64,000 nucleotides of DNA from Bacillus sp. Cs-700. GTDB lineage: Bacteria > Bacillota > Bacilli > Bacillales > Guptibacillaceae. Positions 26,663 through 35,863 of the stretch are shown here, in pieces. The number at the start of each line of letters is the position of its first letter. The stretch's first letter is position 1. Made by a program: the position numbers and the translations under genes. The stretch covers positions 992,001-1,056,000 of the forward strand of contig NZ_CP041063.1 in the NCBI RefSeq assembly GCF_011082085.1. The letters are read 5' to 3'. The notes under the pieces were generated by a model. It did no database searches. It was not told the origin of the DNA and saw only the letters and a list, made by a program, of their open reading frames with translations.

Positions 26663-26885
26663 CTGCTTTGAAGGAAAACAAGTAGCCACCTTTTCCCTAT
26701 TGAAGAGAGCCGATGGTTGGTGAGAATCGGTATATAAAAGGACGTGAATTTCATTTCTGGAGCTTCTTTTGTACTCGCAAAAGACGGTGAAGATCGTTAC
26801 ACAATGAAGAGGTGAGTTTTCTCACAACCAGGGTGGTACCGCGATAACAATCGTCCCTACGGATAACGTAGGGGCGATTTTTTTG
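26663..26885 (+). promoter_or_regulatory. T-box riboswitch, probably phenylalanine-specific
   Basis: The leader has GAGAGCCGATGGTTGGTGAGAATCGG-type stem I elements, a specifier area GAATTTCAT at 26746-26754, the T-box bulge GGGTGGTACCGCG at 26831-26843 and a terminator (ATCGTCCCTACG and its complement, then seven T residues) ending at 26885. Both possible registers, TTT and TTC, are Phe codons. The TGGT bulge implies an A discriminator base, which fits tRNA-Phe and argues against tRNA-Trp (G discriminator). Confidence 0.85.
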
Positions 26886-26932
26886 TGGAATAACGGAATC
26901 AGCATTCAATAATAAACGAAAGGAGCAACAGT

Positions 26933-28276
26933 ATGAGTCAAAATGAACAATGGTCTTCAAGACTTGGTTTTATCCTAGCTGCAGCAGGTTCAGCGATTGG
27001 TTTAGGGGCCATATGGAAATTCCCGTACACAGCAGGTCAAAATGGAGGTGGCGCTTTCTTTCTGATCTTTATTCTATTCACATTAATACTTGGTCTTCCA
27101 CTTCTACTAGCAGAATTTTCAATTGGACGAACCGCTCAAAGCAACGCGGTAGATTCTTATAGAACGATATCTCCAGAATCAAAGTGGTATCGGGTTGGTA
27201 TTATGGGGATGATCACTTCTTTCATCTTGTTATCCTTTTATAGTGTCATTGGAGGATGGATTATCGCCTACTTGTATAAAGCTGTTACAGGAGAATTGAC
27301 AGGCCTCTCCTCCGATGAGTACGCACAAGTATTCGGTACGACAATATCCAATTCGTTTGTTAGTATTTTCGCGCAATTCATTTTCATTATTCTCACTATT
27401 CTTGTTGTAGCTAGAGGCGTAGAGAAAGGAATTGAACAGGCAAGTAAAGTAATGATGCCGGCTTTATTTCTTCTCTTCATTATTCTAGTCATTCGAGCCG
27501 TTACGCTAGAAGGTTCAATGGAAGGCATTTTGTTCTTGCTTCAACCTGACTTCACAAAAGTAACTTCTCAAACAATTTTAGAAGCAATGGGACAATCATT
27601 CTTCACATTGAGTGTCGGAGTATCGGTTATGGTCACGTATAGTTCATACTTACCAAAAACGCAAAGTTTACCACGCTCCGCTCTGTCGATTGTGGTAATG
27701 AACATTTTTATCGTTCTTCTTGCGGGTCTGGCGATTTTCCCTGCCGTTTTTGCTTTTGATCTTGAAGCTGGAGCTGGTCCAGTTCTCTTATTCAATGTGC
27801 TTCCGACAGTATTTGGTCAACTACCATTCGGAATGCTCTTTTTCATTGCCTTTTTGGTTCTGTTCTTGTTTGCAGCATTAACTTCTGCTTTTTCAATGCT
27901 TGAGATCATTGTATCGGTTATTTCGAAAGGCCACCTTAAGAAACGAAAAAAATGGGCATGGATCATTGGGCTTGCCATTTTCGCTGTTGGTATTCCATCA
28001 GCTCTCTCATACGGTGTTTTGAGCGATGTCACCTTATTCAATAAAACGATATTTGATTTAGCTGATTATGCAGTAAGTAATGTCCTACTCCCAATCGGGG
28101 CATTATTAATATCAATTTTCGTTCCTTTAAAAATGAAAAAATCTGCCTTATATGAAGAATTAAAACGTGGAAGTGGGTTAAAGAAAGGCTTATTTGAAAC
28201 GTGGTATTTTCTTATCCGTTTTGTCGCACCGCTTCTTATTCTTTTCGTTATGTTAGATGTTCTTGGAATTTGGTAA
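26933..28276 (+). CDS. SNF (neurotransmitter:sodium symporter) family amino acid transporter, MhsT-like
   Basis: The 447-residue protein has the NSS/SNF hallmark [33 protein letters not shown] in span 1 and LeuT-like topology with 11-12 spans. Bacterial members such as MhsT of alkaliphilic Bacillus take up hydrophobic amino acids with Na+. The Phe-type T-box upstream points to phenylalanine or broad aromatic/hydrophobic uptake. The start at 26933 follows AAAGGAG. A terminator follows the gene, so it is monocistronic. Confidence 0.88.
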   Translation: MSQNEQWSSRLGFILAAAGSAIGLGAIWKFPYTAGQNGGGAFFLIFILFTLILGLPLLLAEFSIGRTAQSNAVDSYRTISPESKWYRVGIMGMITSFILLSFYSVIGGWIIAYLYKAVTGELTGLSSDEYAQVFGTTISNSFVSIFAQFIFIILTILVVARGVEKGIEQASKVMMPALFLLFIILVIRAVTLEGSMEGILFLLQPDFTKVTSQTILEAMGQSFFTLSVGVSVMVTYSSYLPKTQSLPRSALSIVVMNIFIVLLAGLAIFPAVFAFDLEAGAGPVLLFNVLPTVFGQLPFGMLFFIAFLVLFLFAALTSAFSMLEIIVSVISKGHLKKRKKWAWIIGLAIFAVGIPSALSYGVLSDVTLFNKTIFDLADYAVSNVLLPIGALLISIFVPLKMKKSALYEELKRGSGLKKGLFETWYFLIRFVAPLLILFVMLDVLGIW

Positions 28277-28281
28277 ACAGG

Positions 28282-28313
28282 AAAAGCCTCACCTTATGGC
28301 GGTGAGGCTTTTT
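28282..28313. terminator. Bidirectional terminator
   Basis: AAAAGCCTCACC/GGTGAGGCTTTT with a 7-base loop serves the SNF gene and the convergent PBP gene. Confidence 0.9.
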
Positions 28314-28316
28314 ACT

Positions 28317-30362
28317 TTATTCTTCTTTTTCTTCGATAGGTGCAGCAGGTTTGGGTTCATCTTTCAGATCGAAATAAGCTTTAAATAGCCGCCTTGCAAT
28401 ATCTTTGTTGACTGATTCATTGCGATCACTGCTCAAACTTGGAACCACGACCGCTAACGCAATTTCTGGATCTTCATAAGGAGCATAGCCTACAAAGGTT
28501 AAATTAAATCCTTCTACGCTATTATTTGGACCAAACTTTACTTCAGCCGTACCCGTTTTACCGGCATGAGTAAAATCTGTTCCCTTAAAATATTTCGTTG
28601 CGGTTCCGTTACTAGCATTTGTCACTCTCCATAATCCATTTTGGACTCTGCTAATATCGCTTTGACTCATTTGAATGCGATTCATCACGTTTGTATCAAA
28701 CTGATCCACAATAATATTCGATAAGCCATCGACATTGGAGGCCTCGTGAACTTCTTTTAAGAAATGAGGCTGAATTCTTTTTCCGTCGTTTGCAATCGTT
28801 GAAATATACTGAGCCATCTGAAGAGGCGTGTACGTATCAAATTGGCCAATCATTAAGTCCATCAGGTTACCAATTTGCTCAATACCACCATTGATACCTG
28901 TCGTTTCAATTGGCATATCAATTCCTGTCTTGTTTCCAAGCCCGAATTGATTAAAATGATAGCGAACCTCATTATATGCTTTTGGGTCCCACGGTATCCC
29001 ACTTGTGTTTGGAACATAATCATACCCTGCCATCATCATGGCAATCCTAAACATGTAGACGTTTGATGATCTTTCTAACGCTTCAACATCATTCACCCAG
29101 CCTAGGTTTGCATATGACGCCTTCTCATTGGTAGCAGGTATAGAAATCGGGGTATCAAATAAGGTCGTGCCGTGACTAATCACTCCCGTTTCATAGCCTG
29201 TTAATACAGATGCTCCCTTCACCGCTGAACCCATTTCATACGCTTCTGATAAGGTTCCATATGAATATTCAATATACTCATTGTCTTCTGAGCTGTATTT
29301 TGTCCCACCAAATGCTAGTATCTCACCAGTGTCAGGATCCATTCCAATCGCATAAGCACGATCTGCATAAGGGTTCCCGCGCGCCCTTGCTTTTCTTAAT
29401 TCTTCTTCAAGAATCGTTTCAAGCTCCTGTTGCAAATCAATATCGACTGTTAAAACAAGGTCATTCCCTCTTTTACCTGGAATCACTTCAGGTTCCCCGA
29501 TTGGCTTTCCTGATTTGTCCGTAACATATTTCTTCATGGACTTCTGCCCTCTTAATAAATCTTCATACTGCTTCTCAAGATAGCTGATGCCAACAAGATC
29601 GTTATTATCGTAGCCTTTCATCGTATAAGCATCCAACGATTCTTTTGGGATTTGACCTAAGTTCCCGAACATTGTTTCCATCGTTTCATCATAAGGATAA
29701 ACCCGCTCCGCATCTGGAGAGATGTCTACGCCAGGTAAGTCTTCAAGATTTTCACTAACTTGAGCAATTTCTTCTCGTGTTAATCCCTTCTTAATAGATT
29801 GAGAAGAGAGTGCATACCCCGAGTCCATCTGGCGTTTGATTGCCGCAATTTTTAATTCATCCTTATCACTTATAATTTCCTTAAGATCTTCTTCGTTGAT
29901 GCGATCGATTTGTAGGCGATAAGCCTTTTTAGACTCAAGTTCTTCCCATTCTTCTTCTGATAATTTGGCCTTGGCTTTCTCTGGTCTAGTTAAAATCCAG
30001 AAATCTTTCAAATCACGCTCTGTCACCTTATCCGTATCCATCTCAATAAATAAAGCTAATTTACGAGCAACCTCAAGTCTTTCCTCTTGTTTCGTATTTT
30101 GATTTCGAATATAGGTTAACGTAAACGTTGGTTCATTATCGACAATAACTCTTCCATACCGATCATACATTTTCCCTCTAGGTGCCGATGATTTCGCTGT
30201 TACATTCTCGGTTTGCTCTGATATTCGTTCGAAATCTTCCCCTTGTACAATTTGAATCATCCCAAGTCTAAGGATAAGAATGGAAAACAATAGAAAAACA
30301 AATAGAAACAAAATATTTAGCCGAAACGGCACATGTGTTTTCTTCATTTTTTCCTTAATCAT
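28317..30362 (-). CDS. Class B penicillin-binding protein (PBP2/PbpA-PbpH type transpeptidase)
   Basis: The 681-residue protein has one N-terminal membrane anchor (about residues 17-40), a dimerisation domain with PRGKMYDRYGR, and a C-terminal transpeptidase. Active-site motifs are S379-A-V-K382, S432-S-N434 and KTGTAE. It crosslinks peptidoglycan outside the membrane. The layout matches the monofunctional PBP2 group that supports lateral wall growth with RodA. The start at 30362 is chosen for its GGGGGGAAG; an upstream in-frame ATG at 30380 lacks a site. No rod genes are adjacent. Confidence 0.9.
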   Translation of the reverse strand: MIKEKMKKTHVPFRLNILFLFVFLLFSILILRLGMIQIVQGEDFERISEQTENVTAKSSAPRGKMYDRYGRVIVDNEPTFTLTYIRNQNTKQEERLEVARKLALFIEMDTDKVTERDLKDFWILTRPEKAKAKLSEEEWEELESKKAYRLQIDRINEEDLKEIISDKDELKIAAIKRQMDSGYALSSQSIKKGLTREEIAQVSENLEDLPGVDISPDAERVYPYDETMETMFGNLGQIPKESLDAYTMKGYDNNDLVGISYLEKQYEDLLRGQKSMKKYVTDKSGKPIGEPEVIPGKRGNDLVLTVDIDLQQELETILEEELRKARARGNPYADRAYAIGMDPDTGEILAFGGTKYSSEDNEYIEYSYGTLSEAYEMGSAVKGASVLTGYETGVISHGTTLFDTPISIPATNEKASYANLGWVNDVEALERSSNVYMFRIAMMMAGYDYVPNTSGIPWDPKAYNEVRYHFNQFGLGNKTGIDMPIETTGINGGIEQIGNLMDLMIGQFDTYTPLQMAQYISTIANDGKRIQPHFLKEVHEASNVDGLSNIIVDQFDTNVMNRIQMSQSDISRVQNGLWRVTNASNGTATKYFKGTDFTHAGKTGTAEVKFGPNNSVEGFNLTFVGYAPYEDPEIALAVVVPSLSSDRNESVNKDIARRLFKAYFDLKDEPKPAAPIEEKEE

Positions 30363-30542
30363 TAACTTCCCCCCGCGCATTTCCTTATCTTCCCAACTAT
30401 CATAACATAGGAAGATTAGGACTTTTTTCCTTATTAGAAAATAAATTCAAAACAATTCCGTTATTTTAGAACGATTTCATTCTGTAAGTATGACTAAATA
30501 AGTTTTAACAAGGTTCCATAAACGTACAACCTGGCTCACATG

Positions 30543-30571
30543 AAAAAAAAGCATGCTTTTATAGCACGCTT
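30543..30571 (-). terminator. Terminator of cls
   Basis: On the minus strand AGCGTGC/GCATGCT, with one wobble pair, is followed by eight T residues, 17 bases beyond the cls stop. Confidence 0.85.
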
Positions 30572-30587
30572 CAGGGATGTGAATCAA

Positions 30588-32033
30588 TTATAAAATAGGA
30601 GACAACAGTCTCGAGATTGACTCTTTAAAACGAATCCAGAGAGACCTTTCCAAGTAACCTTCTCCCGTTAATTCCAAGCATTTCTCCATATCCTTAATAA
30701 AAATATTTGCCAATTCTTTTGAGATTTCTTCGTCATAGATAAACGCGTTCACTTCAAAGTTTAATCGGAAACTCCGTACGTCAATGTTGGCGGTACCCAC
30801 TGAAGAAATTTCACGATCGACTGTGATGGTTTTTGCATGAATAAAACCATTTTGATAAATGTAGATTCTCGCCCCAGCTTTTAGTAATTCGCCAACATAG
30901 GAATAGGTCGCCCAATAAACAAAAGGATGATCTGGCTTATTTGGAATCATTAATCTAACATCTACACCACTAAGCGCAGCGATACGAAGGGCATCTAACA
31001 GACTTGCATCGGGTATAAAGTAAGGTGTTTGAATAAAGATCGTTCGTTTTGCTGAGGTAATGAGCTTTATGTACCCATTTTTAATTTGTTCCCATTCAGA
31101 ATCAGGCCCACTACTCACAACTTGCACACCAGCTTTTCCAATCGGCTCAATGATAGGGAAATAGCACGCTTCATAACCTACCTTGTTCCGTGCAGCATGA
31201 TTCCAATCTAACAAGAATCTCGTCTGCATAGCGAGCGTTGCGCTACCTTCAATTCGAAGGTGTGTATCCCGCCAATAACCAAACTTCGGATTTAATCCAA
31301 GGTACTCATCACCAACATTAAATCCCCCTACATAACCAAGTTCACCGTCAATAATCACAAGTTTTCGGTGGTTACGGTAATTAAGTCGCGTATTCACATA
31401 GGGAATGCGTGAAGGAAAAAAAACTTCTACTTCGCCACCAGCTTCTATCAATTCTTTAAAAAAGCGCTTCCTTGTTTTTCTGGATCCCATTTCATCATAA
31501 AGAACGCGAACCTTTACGCCTTCGCGTGCCTTTTGAGCAAGCTTTTCTACAATTCTCTTACCTAGCTCATCTTTTTGGAAAATATAATATTGGAAGTGAA
31601 TATGATCTTTCGCGCGACCGATATCCTGAATGAGGGCATTGAACTTTTCCTCACCGTCTGAAAAAATGCGTATGGCATTATCCTGTGTTAGTACCGCATC
31701 GTCATTTACAAGATGCATATAAATCAGGTCCTTATGTCGCGCAATTTCTTCATGCCTGAAAGGATAAACGCCGCTTTTAATTTCACTAACCTGCTCCTCA
31801 ATTAAATCCTCGATTCCAACTTTTTTTATGTTATCCCAGTCGAATAACCTTCTTCTACTTAAGTTTTGTCCGAATACTAAATACATCACAAAACCAAGGA
31901 GAGGGATAAAAAGCAAGACCATAAGCCATGCCCATGTTGCACCTGCATCCTTGCGTTCGAGGAAAATAACAAGAGCTGCAAAACCAAGATTAAGTACAAA
32001 TAAAATCCCTAATAATATCGATATAATGTGCAT
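30588..32033 (-). CDS. cls: Cardiolipin synthase
   Basis: The 481-residue protein has two N-terminal membrane spans and two phospholipase D motifs, HRKLVIID in the first half and HAKTITVD in the second. It joins two phosphatidylglycerol molecules into cardiolipin plus glycerol at the membrane. Length and domain order match ClsA-type enzymes of bacilli. The ATG at 32033 follows AAAGGAG. It is a single gene. Confidence 0.92.
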   Translation of the reverse strand: MHIISILLGILFVLNLGFAALVIFLERKDAGATWAWLMVLLFIPLLGFVMYLVFGQNLSRRRLFDWDNIKKVGIEDLIEEQVSEIKSGVYPFRHEEIARHKDLIYMHLVNDDAVLTQDNAIRIFSDGEEKFNALIQDIGRAKDHIHFQYYIFQKDELGKRIVEKLAQKAREGVKVRVLYDEMGSRKTRKRFFKELIEAGGEVEVFFPSRIPYVNTRLNYRNHRKLVIIDGELGYVGGFNVGDEYLGLNPKFGYWRDTHLRIEGSATLAMQTRFLLDWNHAARNKVGYEACYFPIIEPIGKAGVQVVSSGPDSEWEQIKNGYIKLITSAKRTIFIQTPYFIPDASLLDALRIAALSGVDVRLMIPNKPDHPFVYWATYSYVGELLKAGARIYIYQNGFIHAKTITVDREISSVGTANIDVRSFRLNFEVNAFIYDEEISKELANIFIKDMEKCLELTGEGYLERSLWIRFKESISRLLSPIL

Positions 32034-32245
32034 AAATAATAGCTCCTTTAGTCGAACACAATCATAAGTTAACCATTTTTACTTAAGTTTACATCATTTT
32101 ACGCTCGTTATTAAGTTGGTTAATATTCTAAAGATATCATACTTTCTTTTTTATAGAAGAATTTCACACTTGAAATCATAGAATCTCTTCCATTTCTTTG
32201 AAATACAAAGTAAACTAACGGTAAAGAACATAAGGAGGAGTACAA

Positions 32246-32383
32246 ATGATTGGTAAACCAATTCATTTTGACGGAAGCTCTACCGCCTCTTCTACCCCAG
32301 CTGAAAAAAAGCAGCCTTTTAAACTAACAAATGAAGCGAGAAAAAACCTCAGCGGTAACCCTTTTCAGTATCCTAAAAGTTAA
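32246..32383 (+). CDS. Small 45-residue protein of unknown function
   Basis: A 46-codon frame starts at ATG 32246 after an excellent AAGGAGGAG and ends at TAA 32381-32383, 10 bases before a clear terminator. The protein is polar, Ser/Thr/Lys-rich in its middle and has no membrane segment; it starts MIGKPIHFDGSS and ends NPFQYPKS. I do not recognise it. The tight fit of ribosome binding site, frame and terminator supports a real gene. Confidence 0.7.
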   Translation: MIGKPIHFDGSSTASSTPAEKKQPFKLTNEARKNLSGNPFQYPKS

Positions 32384-32392
32384 GTCAAACCG

Positions 32393-32419
32393 GCCTTGCC
32401 TAAAGTGCAAGGCTTTTAT
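32393..32419 (+). terminator. Terminator of the 45-residue gene
   Basis: GCCTTGC/GCAAGGC, a perfect 7-bp stem with a 7-base loop, is followed by TTTTATT. Confidence 0.8.
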
Positions 32420-32560
32420 TATAACCCCAACTTTTTTTCACACGTTACGATCAGAAGCAAAATAGTTGAATTCGTTCCTCATCTCCTTTATAATTTGCCT
32501 TGAATTAAAAATAACTTAATTCGAGATAAATTGTACACCAAGAAAGGAATGAATGTTGAA

Positions 32561-33196
32561 ATGGCAAAAGTATTATACATCACGGCACATCCACACGATG
32601 ATACACAATCTTACAGCATGGCAGTAGGAAAAGCTTTTATCGACACTTACAAAGAAGCGAATGAGAACGATGAAGTCGTTCATCTCGATCTGTATCGTGA
32701 GCATATCCCCCAAATTGATGCTGACGTTTTTAGCGGCTGGGGTAAATTACAGTCCGGAAAAGGTTTCGAAGAACTATCTGCAAGTGAAAAAGAAAAAGTA
32801 CAGCGCCTTAATGAATTAAGTGAAGAATTTATTGAGGCTGATAAATATGTGTTCGTAACACCACTCTGGAATTTCTCTTTTCCTCCAGTTATGAAAGCTT
32901 ATTTTGACTCAGTATCCGTGGCTGGTAAAGCCTTTAAATATACTGAAAACGGACCTGTTGGTCTTTTAACCGATAAAAAAGCGATCCACATCCAGGCTCG
33001 CGGTGGTGTTTATTCAGAAGGGCCTGCGGCAGAAATGGAAATGGGTCATCGTTACTTTACAACAATGATGCAATTCTATGGCGTGCCAAGCTACGATGGA
33101 CTTTTTGTAGAAGGTCATAACGCAATGCCAGATAAAGCTGAAGACATTAAGCAAAATGCTATTGTGCGTGCGAAAGATACCGCACTTACATTCTAA
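32561..33196 (+). CDS. azoR: FMN-dependent NADH-azoreductase
   Basis: The 211-residue flavodoxin-like protein has the AzoR pattern: [20 protein letters not shown] at the start, [29 protein letters not shown], and a [15 protein letters not shown] loop contacting FMN. It reduces quinones and azo compounds with NADH and protects against quinone/thiol stress. The start at 32561 fits family starts; AAAGGA lies about 12 bases upstream, so the ATG at 32549 remains possible but its spacing is too short. Confidence 0.9.
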   Translation: MAKVLYITAHPHDDTQSYSMAVGKAFIDTYKEANENDEVVHLDLYREHIPQIDADVFSGWGKLQSGKGFEELSASEKEKVQRLNELSEEFIEADKYVFVTPLWNFSFPPVMKAYFDSVSVAGKAFKYTENGPVGLLTDKKAIHIQARGGVYSEGPAAEMEMGHRYFTTMMQFYGVPSYDGLFVEGHNAMPDKAEDIKQNAIVRAKDTALTF

Positions 33197-33211
33197 TCCT
33201 ATTCACTCAAC

Positions 33212-33244
33212 AAAAAACCAGCTGACTAGCCAGCTGGTTTTTTT
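33212..33244. terminator. Bidirectional terminator
   Basis: AAAACCAGCTG/CAGCTGGTTTT with loop ACTAGC and flanking A and T runs lies between azoR and the convergent HMA gene. Confidence 0.9.
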
Positions 33245-33449
33245 ATGAAACAACGTACCCCTGATTTTTCACTATTTCTTGTAAAGCTGTTAGAGAAACC
33301 TTGTTTGAATCGAAGGTAACATCTGCATTTCCTTCTTTAAAATGAATTTCAACAGCCGATACACCACTTAGTTCTAGTAAGGCGCTACGAATTACCGATG
33401 CACAGTGATCACCAGTCATCCCGTTAATTTTCAAGGTTACTTGTTCCAC
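33243..33449 (-). CDS. HMA-domain (CopZ-like) protein with one metal-binding cysteine missing
   Basis: The 68-residue protein is a complete heavy-metal-associated domain in size and fold pattern (VTLKINGMT at the start, an SALLELSGVSAVEIHF segment). Where CopZ has MTCxxC, it reads MTGDHC, so only the second cysteine remains. With a single thiol, high-affinity Cu(I) binding as a monomer is doubtful. No copper ATPase gene lies nearby. The start at 33449 follows an A/G-rich AGAAAAAAAG. Confidence 0.8.
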   Translation of the reverse strand: MEQVTLKINGMTGDHCASVIRSALLELSGVSAVEIHFKEGNADVTFDSNKVSLTALQEIVKNQGYVVS

Positions 33450-33554
33450 TTTTTTTCTCTCCCCTCACGAACTTATTTTGCTATTATCCTTCCCGTTCAT
33501 CAAAATACTATGACGAAACAAAACAGCTTATATTTATGAGCGGTCACAGCTAAT

Positions 33555-33950
33555 TTAAATTGCCGAATCATTCTTTTGTTTTGCTGCCCAGAGCACCCAC
33601 CAAATTAATAGCGGTTGAAAGAGTAACCTGATCCATAGCAGCGACTCATTTGCTTCCTCCTGTCCAGGAGCTGGAATTCCAGCAATCGCTGCATAAATGT
33701 TGGCAGGGAAAATAACGATTAAATACACTGCTGTCCAAAACCTTGCCTGTTTACGTGTAGAAGGAATGAGGAGTAAAACGGCTAATATAATTTCCAGAAT
33801 CCCTGTTACATAAATCACCCCAAGCCTGAACGGCACCCATTCAGGAATCATTGATGCAAAACCTTCCCCTTGGACAAAATGAGCGATGCCTGCAAAAATA
33901 AAGAAAAAAGCAAATAACACAAGCGCAATTCGACGAATTGTTTTTATCAT
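33555..33950 (-). CDS. DoxX-family membrane protein
   Basis: The 131-residue protein has four membrane spans and the DoxX-like core FIFAGIAHFVQGEGFASMIPEWVP, then GILEIILAVLLLIP. Members are membrane proteins of thiosulfate or quinone/thiol metabolism or of unknown function. The start at 33950 has AAAGGAG; the ORF extends upstream to 33968 without a site. It stands alone. Confidence 0.83.
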   Translation of the reverse strand: MIKTIRRIALVLFAFFFIFAGIAHFVQGEGFASMIPEWVPFRLGVIYVTGILEIILAVLLLIPSTRKQARFWTAVYLIVIFPANIYAAIAGIPAPGQEEANESLLWIRLLFQPLLIWWVLWAAKQKNDSAI

Positions 33951-34020
33951 AAAGAATCTCCTTTTCAATTAGATTCTTCCATGATAGCAAACTATTCTTC
34001 TTTTTTAGAAGAAAAACGCT

Positions 34021-35637
34021 TTACCGAAGCAATTGTTTAATCGTATAAGGAAGCATTTCATGTAGCGTTTCAAAGGAATACGTTAATTCAAGTCGCTCTG
34101 TCCATTTATGCGCATCTCTCCCCATCGGTCCAAGATTCATAACAGGAACCTTTAACTCTTCTAACGCCTCGAGAGGTAGCGTATAAGACTGTCCATATAA
34201 AGGCATGTTGCTCATTAATGGTTGAATGGTTTCTTTCGTACGTTCTAAACCAACGAAACTTAAATCTGAAAGGCCTGGAAAATAATGCTGCGGTTTTAAC
34301 TTTACGTTATGCTTCTCGTCACTGTATGTCATCACACGTTGAATCGTTTCCTGAATAAATGGATCATGACGAGAAGATACGGCCGGATAAAAGGGCGGAT
34401 TATAAAAAAGAATAATCATGGGGCCATCATCTTTACAAAGCGCTGCAAGATCATAGACCATTCTTGTGGAAAGATCTCGATCTCCAAGATCTTTAAAATT
34501 TGCTGAGATGTAATCCTGGCGACGTTTAATTTCCGCTTCTCCAAACAATGTAACCGCTCGTTGGTGCAGCTGTTCATAAGTTAACACGTTAACTTTAAAT
34601 GGCTCAGGAACATAGCTTTGAAGCATCGAGAAAGCCGTGGCTTTTTCTAAGTAGTGGTGTTCAATACGCCTGGCAGCAGTTTTTACAGCTTTCATCAATT
34701 TATCCGTAATTTGTTGAATAGTACTTTCCATACCAAGCACATTAAAAAGCGTGACGCCTACATGTGGAATTTGAACCGAATATCCTTCTTTTAAATCCTT
34801 TTGCATTAAATTTGTAGGCGGAGGGGTTACTTCTCCATCAACCACCTCACAAAAGTCAGCATTTAATTCTAACTCTTTCGTTACTTCTGCAACCATGTAA
34901 TTCGCATTCAAGCCAGAAAAGGGTTCCCCAACGTGAGTTTCTTGACCATAACAGAAAAAACCAGGAAGTAACTTGCCAATTGACCCTGAATATAAATAGA
35001 GGTTTTGATCACCAGGATAATTTGTAAAAACAGGCTCAGAATTTAAACAAGCAGTATACGTAAGGTTATGTTGTTTTGCCATTTCAACGAGAACAGGAAC
35101 GGCCTCTATCATTCCCAATGAATTGGCTTCTTCATCAGGAACCGTAAGGAATAAAATATTTCCCTCAAATTCCCCAGAACTTGCTTTTTCAAGCATGCTC
35201 ATCTGTAAGGCAATCCCTGCTTTCATATCCATCACGCCTCGACCAAATACCCACTCTCCAGTTTCCAGATCATTCTGAACTTCTAATGGCATCTTATCGA
35301 GATTCTTATATACTTCTTCTGTCAGATCATATGGGCTAAAGGCCAGGTTTTTAAACTGGCCATAATCTTCTACATCGACCACATCGAAATGACTTATTAA
35401 TATAACCGTTTTTTTCGCTGTTCCGTTCTTGATCAAACCTGTTACAAAAGAGCGTCCATCACTTGTTGGATGAAGAGCAAGCATTTGAGGGTTATCTTTA
35501 AAATAATCTAAATCCTGAAGCTGTAGATGAATGTATTCTGCAAGCGCTACTTCTGGATAAGATCCCGTTATACTCTGATGTTCGACAAGTCTTGATAACA
35601 AATACATAAGCGTTTCTTTTGTTTGCCATTTCTCCAC
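34021..35637 (-). CDS. yqjN: M20-family peptidase, RocB/YqjN-like
   Basis: The 538-residue protein is an M20 metallopeptidase of the RocB branch. The metal site is laid out as ILISHFDVVDVEDYG (His, Asp), GVMDMKAG with bridging Asp and LTVPDEEANSLG with the Glu pair. RocB-like proteins are long M20 members linked to arginine utilisation, but the reaction is not firmly shown. Its place between namA (yqjM) and proC (proI) matches B. subtilis yqjN. The start is taken as GTG at 35637 with GGGGG 7 bases upstream; an ATG at 35673 is less well placed. Confidence 0.85.
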   Translation of the reverse strand: MEKWQTKETLMYLLSRLVEHQSITGSYPEVALAEYIHLQLQDLDYFKDNPQMLALHPTSDGRSFVTGLIKNGTAKKTVILISHFDVVDVEDYGQFKNLAFSPYDLTEEVYKNLDKMPLEVQNDLETGEWVFGRGVMDMKAGIALQMSMLEKASSGEFEGNILFLTVPDEEANSLGMIEAVPVLVEMAKQHNLTYTACLNSEPVFTNYPGDQNLYLYSGSIGKLLPGFFCYGQETHVGEPFSGLNANYMVAEVTKELELNADFCEVVDGEVTPPPTNLMQKDLKEGYSVQIPHVGVTLFNVLGMESTIQQITDKLMKAVKTAARRIEHHYLEKATAFSMLQSYVPEPFKVNVLTYEQLHQRAVTLFGEAEIKRRQDYISANFKDLGDRDLSTRMVYDLAALCKDDGPMIILFYNPPFYPAVSSRHDPFIQETIQRVMTYSDEKHNVKLKPQHYFPGLSDLSFVGLERTKETIQPLMSNMPLYGQSYTLPLEALEELKVPVMNLGPMGRDAHKWTERLELTYSFETLHEMLPYTIKQLLR

Positions 35638-35700
35638 CTCATAACCCCCTGTCTGTTTTTTTGCAAAATTCACCTGTTTTTGGTAGGTTTAATGAGAATA

Positions 35701-35802
35701 GACGGCATTTTTTGACCTGTTCACCGTCCCCCTACCTAAGCCATGTAGCCTTTCAATCCGTGTAGGTAGGGCTCAACTTCCCCGAAAGGTTCGAATGGAA
35801 GT
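35701..35802. other. Three consecutive hairpins in a divergent intergenic region
   Basis: Between yqjN and the GDPD gene lie GACGG/CCGTC (35701-35728), a perfect 9-bp CCCTACCTA/TAGGTAGGG (35730-35771) and ACTTCC/GGAAGT (35776-35802) with an inner CC-GAAA-GG. They form a compact structured block. It does not match a riboswitch class I recognise, and either strand could carry it. See findings. Confidence 0.5.
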
Positions 35803-35863
35803 TTCACTTTATCATATTTTATACATACCAAACCTGAAAAGACCAGTAGAAATGGGGAAAATC

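Noticed and set aside
26758-26760. TGG as a tryptophan specifier in the SNF T-box
   Set aside because: It is not preceded by GAA, lies beyond the expected loop position, and the TGGT bulge fits an A discriminator base, not the G of tRNA-Trp.
35786-35797. AGGTTCGAATGG resembling a tRNA T-arm
   Set aside because: No acceptor stem, anticodon arm or D-arm can be built around it; it is part of the third hairpin.
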